From Bacteroidota bacterium (GTDB taxonomy: Bacteria > Bacteroidota > Ignavibacteria > Ignavibacteriales > Ignavibacteriaceae): 53,731 nucleotides of DNA. Shown here piece by piece: positions 51,447 to 53,731 of the stretch (positions are counted from its first letter, which is position 1; every line of letters begins with the position of its first letter). The notes beneath the pieces were generated by a model that was given only the letters and a program-made list of their open reading frames with translations, was not told where the DNA came from and made no database searches. The translations under genes were made by a program, and so were the position numbers. Where the stretch lies: the NCBI GenBank assembly GCA_021815365.1, contig JAKAGZ010000009.1, positions 1 to 53,731 of the forward strand, written 5' to 3'.

Positions 51447-51917
51447 TCATAATTCGTCATCAGAAATATATTCTTCAATAATTTCCCTTAATATATAATC
51501 ATCCTTCCAGTCAGAGCTATTCTTGAGTTTTTCTATGTAACTTTTATTCAGATTAATTAATTTATTCTCAATGGAATAATGCATATCATCATACTTTTCA
51601 AACCAGGTGTCTTCTATATCCCCACTGGTGTTTAACGAAAATACCTGTGAATAATTTTCTGCAAGCGACGATAAAGCAATATTATTAAACTGAATGTTTT
51701 CCTTTAACGATCGCCTGCTGTAACCTTCTGCAATATTAGAATGTACAGAAAAAGCAGAATCTTCGACTTGAGCTTTTACTTTATAAGAAACCGAGGTTAT
51801 TGTATTTATTTTTCTCTTTACAAATGAAAATAATTCAACAGCTTCCTGCCATACTATCAGCTTTCTAAAACCACGATTTATGTTTTTATTTTTGTTTAAA
51901 TACTTTTGAATTATCAT
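51447..51917 (-). CDS. Four-helix bundle protein (S23/23S rRNA-IVP type)
   Basis: The 156-residue helical protein has the S23/IVP family core: FRKLIVWQEAVELFSFVKR (helix 1), SVHSNIAEGYSRRSLKENIQFNNIALSSLAE (helix 2-3), and later helices with ENKLINLNKSYIEKL. Such proteins are encoded in 23S rRNA intervening sequences or as solitary genes in Bacteroidota and related genomes; no enzyme activity is known. It interrupts the preT-preA operon and is flanked by inverted arrays of GAATGACT units, so it looks like a mobile cassette. Confidence 0.88.
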   Translation of the reverse strand: MIIQKYLNKNKNINRGFRKLIVWQEAVELFSFVKRKINTITSVSYKVKAQVEDSAFSVHSNIAEGYSRRSLKENIQFNNIALSSLAENYSQVFSLNTSGDIEDTWFEKYDDMHYSIENKLINLNKSYIEKLKNSSDWKDDYILREIIEEYISDDEL

Positions 51918-51975
51918 TTTACCACTTTATAAATTTATCTATCAATTTCATTAAAAACTATAAAGCACATAGGCT

Positions 51976-51996
51976 CATTCAGTCATTCAGTCATTC
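51976..51996. repeat. Inverted partner array (right border of the four-helix-bundle gene)
   Basis: CATTC followed by two AGTCATTC units is the reverse complement of the GAATGACT array at 51383-51438. It lies 59 bases upstream of the start codon of the four-helix-bundle gene and 30 bases after the preT stop. Confidence 0.75.
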
Positions 51997-52025
51997 TCTC
52001 AAACTAATTTGTTATTTATCAAACT

Positions 52026-53378
52026 CTATAAAGCCGTCTTATTCAAATAACCGTCTATTCCGTGTGCTGCCATTTTCCCATCATAAGCAGCATTAACTAC
52101 TTCTTTCCCGCCATTGATGCAATCGCCGCCAGCAAAAACTTTTTCATTTCCTGTCTGATAATTATCTGGATTCACTACCACTCTCCCATTTTCGACCTGA
52201 AGACCGGTTATCGAATTCAGAAATTTAGTTTTTGCGCTTTGTCCGATTGCTTTAATAACCATATCAACCGGCATAACAAATTCAGAGCCTGGAATTTCAA
52301 TTGGTTTTCTTTTCCCCTTTTCATCAGGCTCACCTAATTTCATTTTTGTGCATTCTATTCCTTCGACAGAACTGTTACCAATAATTCTTTTAGGAGCGGT
52401 CAGAAAGTGAAAAATTACTCCGTCGTTTTTAGCAAGCTCAAATTCAAAATCATAGGCTGACATTTCTTCACGGCTTCTTCTGTACAAGATCATCACTTCG
52501 TCGGCGCCTAATCTTTTTGATTCAGTTGCTGCATCAATAGAAGTATTTCCCGCTCCGATCACCGCAACACGTTTTCCTACTTTAACCGAATCCCATTTTT
52601 CCTTTTTTACTTCTTCAATAAAATCAATAGCATTAACCACACCATTTAATTCTTCGCCGGGTATTTTCAGGTTTGTGCTTTCTCCAAGACCAATGCCGAT
52701 AAAAACCGCATCGTGAGTCTTTGAAAGCTTTTCGAATGAGATTGTTTTACCAACCAGAATTTCAGTTTTTATTTCGACGCCAAAACTTTTAACGAGTTCA
52801 ACTTCCTTTAAGCTGTCAGCCTGCCGCGTTTTATACGGGGCTATTCCCCACGTGTTAAGCCCGCCGGGAATTTTATTTGCTTCATAAATTGTTACCTTAT
52901 ATCCAAGTAATGAAAGTTCAGCGGCGCAAGCTAATCCCGCGGGACCTGAGCCGATTACTCCAACAGATTTTCCGTTTTTTTCTTTTGGGGAAAATAACTT
53001 CGGCATACCGCTTTTAAAATAATTGTCGATTGCAAATCTTTGCAATCTTCCTATCTGAATTGCAGGTTCTTCCTTATCATTATAAACACAGGCTCCTTCA
53101 CACAAAACCTGAACGGGGCATGCTTTTGCGCATGTTAAAGCCGACCAGTTTGATTCAAGTATTGTTTTTGCAGAGCCTAATAAATTTCCGCTTGCTATTT
53201 TTTTTATGAATGCCGGGATATCTATATGCGTTGGACAGGCTTTCGTGCAGGGAGAATCGTAACAATACAAGCACCTGTTAGCTTCCGCTACAGCAGAGTT
53301 ATGAGAGAAAGGCGGGTGAATTTCCGCAAAGTTATTCTCGTATTGTTCAGGAGAAAGTTTAGCTGCTAAATTATTCAT
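52026..53378 (-). CDS. preT: NAD-dependent dihydropyrimidine dehydrogenase subunit PreT
   Basis: The 450-residue flavoprotein is the electron-input partner of PreA and a GltD-like oxidoreductase. The N-terminal region has two Cys-rich iron-sulfur segments (CLYCYDSPCTKACPTHIDIPAFIKK and CAKACPVQVLCEGACV). It then has an FAD loop VGVIGSGPAGLACA (about 140), a GGLNTWGIAPYKTR substrate-gate motif, an NAD loop VAVIGAGNTSIDAA (about 270), and the final AGGDCINGGKEVVNAAYDGKMAA. It is the first full gene of the operon seen here, after the aminotransferase fragment. Confidence 0.94.
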   Translation of the reverse strand: MNNLAAKLSPEQYENNFAEIHPPFSHNSAVAEANRCLYCYDSPCTKACPTHIDIPAFIKKIASGNLLGSAKTILESNWSALTCAKACPVQVLCEGACVYNDKEEPAIQIGRLQRFAIDNYFKSGMPKLFSPKEKNGKSVGVIGSGPAGLACAAELSLLGYKVTIYEANKIPGGLNTWGIAPYKTRQADSLKEVELVKSFGVEIKTEILVGKTISFEKLSKTHDAVFIGIGLGESTNLKIPGEELNGVVNAIDFIEEVKKEKWDSVKVGKRVAVIGAGNTSIDAATESKRLGADEVMILYRRSREEMSAYDFEFELAKNDGVIFHFLTAPKRIIGNSSVEGIECTKMKLGEPDEKGKRKPIEIPGSEFVMPVDMVIKAIGQSAKTKFLNSITGLQVENGRVVVNPDNYQTGNEKVFAGGDCINGGKEVVNAAYDGKMAAHGIDGYLNKTAL

Positions 53379-53404
53379 AAGAAGAAAATTATTGTGAATA
53401 AATA

Positions 53405-53731
53405 TTAATCCTCTGTTTCTGAATCGGAAATTTTTAATGTATTATCAAAAACTTCTATGGCATGATCAATTTCTTCTTTTGTTATTATAAGCGGCGGCGC
53501 AATAACAAAATGACTTATCCAGCCCTGTATTGAAATTCCGTTCTTCATCATCTCTGATGATATCTTATCAACCATTAAGGGCTTGCCGGCAACTTTATCT
53601 TCTTTTGTGTTAAAAGGCTGCTTCGTTTTTCTGTTCTTAACAATTTCAACAGCGCGGAACAGCCCGATGCCCCTGATGTCGCCAACAGAATTGTGCCTGC
53701 TTTTCAGTTCATTCAATTTTTTAGAAAGATA
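53405..53731 (-). CDS. C-terminal part of a class III aminotransferase (probably beta-alanine aminotransferase), cut by window edge
   Basis: Only the last 108 codons are in the window; the frame stays open to the edge, so there is no start here. The visible part has the class III C-terminal pattern: VGDIRGIGLFRAVEIVKNRKTKQPF, AGKPLMVDKISSEMMKNGISI, VIAPPLIITKEEIDHAI. In a reductive pyrimidine pathway the natural substrate is beta-alanine (or beta-aminoisobutyrate), the end product of the preceding steps. It lies 26 bases upstream of preT in the same direction. The catalytic Lys and specificity region are outside the window. Confidence 0.8.
   Translation of the reverse strand, partial: YLSKKLNELKSRHNSVGDIRGIGLFRAVEIVKNRKTKQPFNTKEDKVAGKPLMVDKISSEMMKNGISIQGWISHFVIAPPLIITKEEIDHAIEVFDNTLKISDSETED

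Overview
The window looks like chromosomal DNA of a free-living member of the Ignavibacteria/Chlorobi side of the Bacteroidota (FCB) group. The evidence is a type IX secretion (T9SS) sorting-domain protein next to a PorV/PorQ-type barrel, a TonB receptor with an N-terminal carboxypeptidase-like plug extension, a Bacteroidota-style promoter (TTG ... TAnnTTTG) ahead of the DtxR gene, AT-rich codon use, and many short GC-rich palindromic repeats between genes. Strong Shine-Dalgarno sites on several genes fit Ignavibacteria better than Bacteroidales. No rRNA, tRNA, CRISPR array, IS element or prophage was recognised. The lineage is inferred from gene content only.

Layout. 1-5.5 kb: an atypical SDR protein, then a metal-homeostasis set (DtxR-type regulator, Nramp transporter fused to a UspA domain, outer-membrane protein, ferritin-VIT1 exporter). 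5.6-9.6 kb: exonuclease III, TrhO, a MORN/TonB-C protein and PdxB. 9.85-14.1 kb: nucleotide-sugar genes (RmlA, RmlC, DegT aminotransferase, GDP-fucose synthase, HAD). 14.3-24.4 kb: housekeeping genes (OPT transporter, RsmI, S20, QueE, QueD, TruA, M1 aminopeptidase with HEAT repeats, UvrB). 24.6-33.1 kb, minus strand: a four-gene surface operon (DUF4397-like lipoprotein, TonB receptor, T9SS cargo, PorV-like), headed by a possible 19-codon leader ORF and a hairpin.

34.0-44.7 kb is the most interesting part. Eleven plus-strand genes, mostly overlapping or closely spaced, join an Mla-type lipid transporter (MlaE, MlaF, MlaD) to a sugar-nucleotidyltransferase-like protein, an ATP-grasp enzyme, a class III aminotransferase, a CDP-alcohol phosphotransferase, a Gfo/Idh dehydrogenase, an LPG-synthase/flippase-like membrane protein, a HAD phosphatase and myo-inositol-1-phosphate synthase. 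I read this as a candidate pathway that makes, modifies and transports an inositol (perhaps amino-inositol) phospholipid. A perfect 15-bp hairpin ends it.

44.8-46.5 kb holds a DNA methyltransferase and a protein with a PD-(D/E)xK-like motif, a possible restriction-modification pair. 46.5-53.7 kb, minus strand, is a reductive pyrimidine degradation operon (aminotransferase fragment, PreT, PreA, dihydropyrimidinase, NCS1 transporter). It is interrupted by two accessory genes: a four-helix-bundle (S23/IVP-type) gene bracketed by inverted arrays of 8-bp repeats, and an ORF6N-domain gene. Several repeat families recur, including two 89%-identical copies of a ~145-bp element ahead of the two nucleotidyltransferase genes, and a GC-rich palindrome that seems to have inserted in frame into rsmI.
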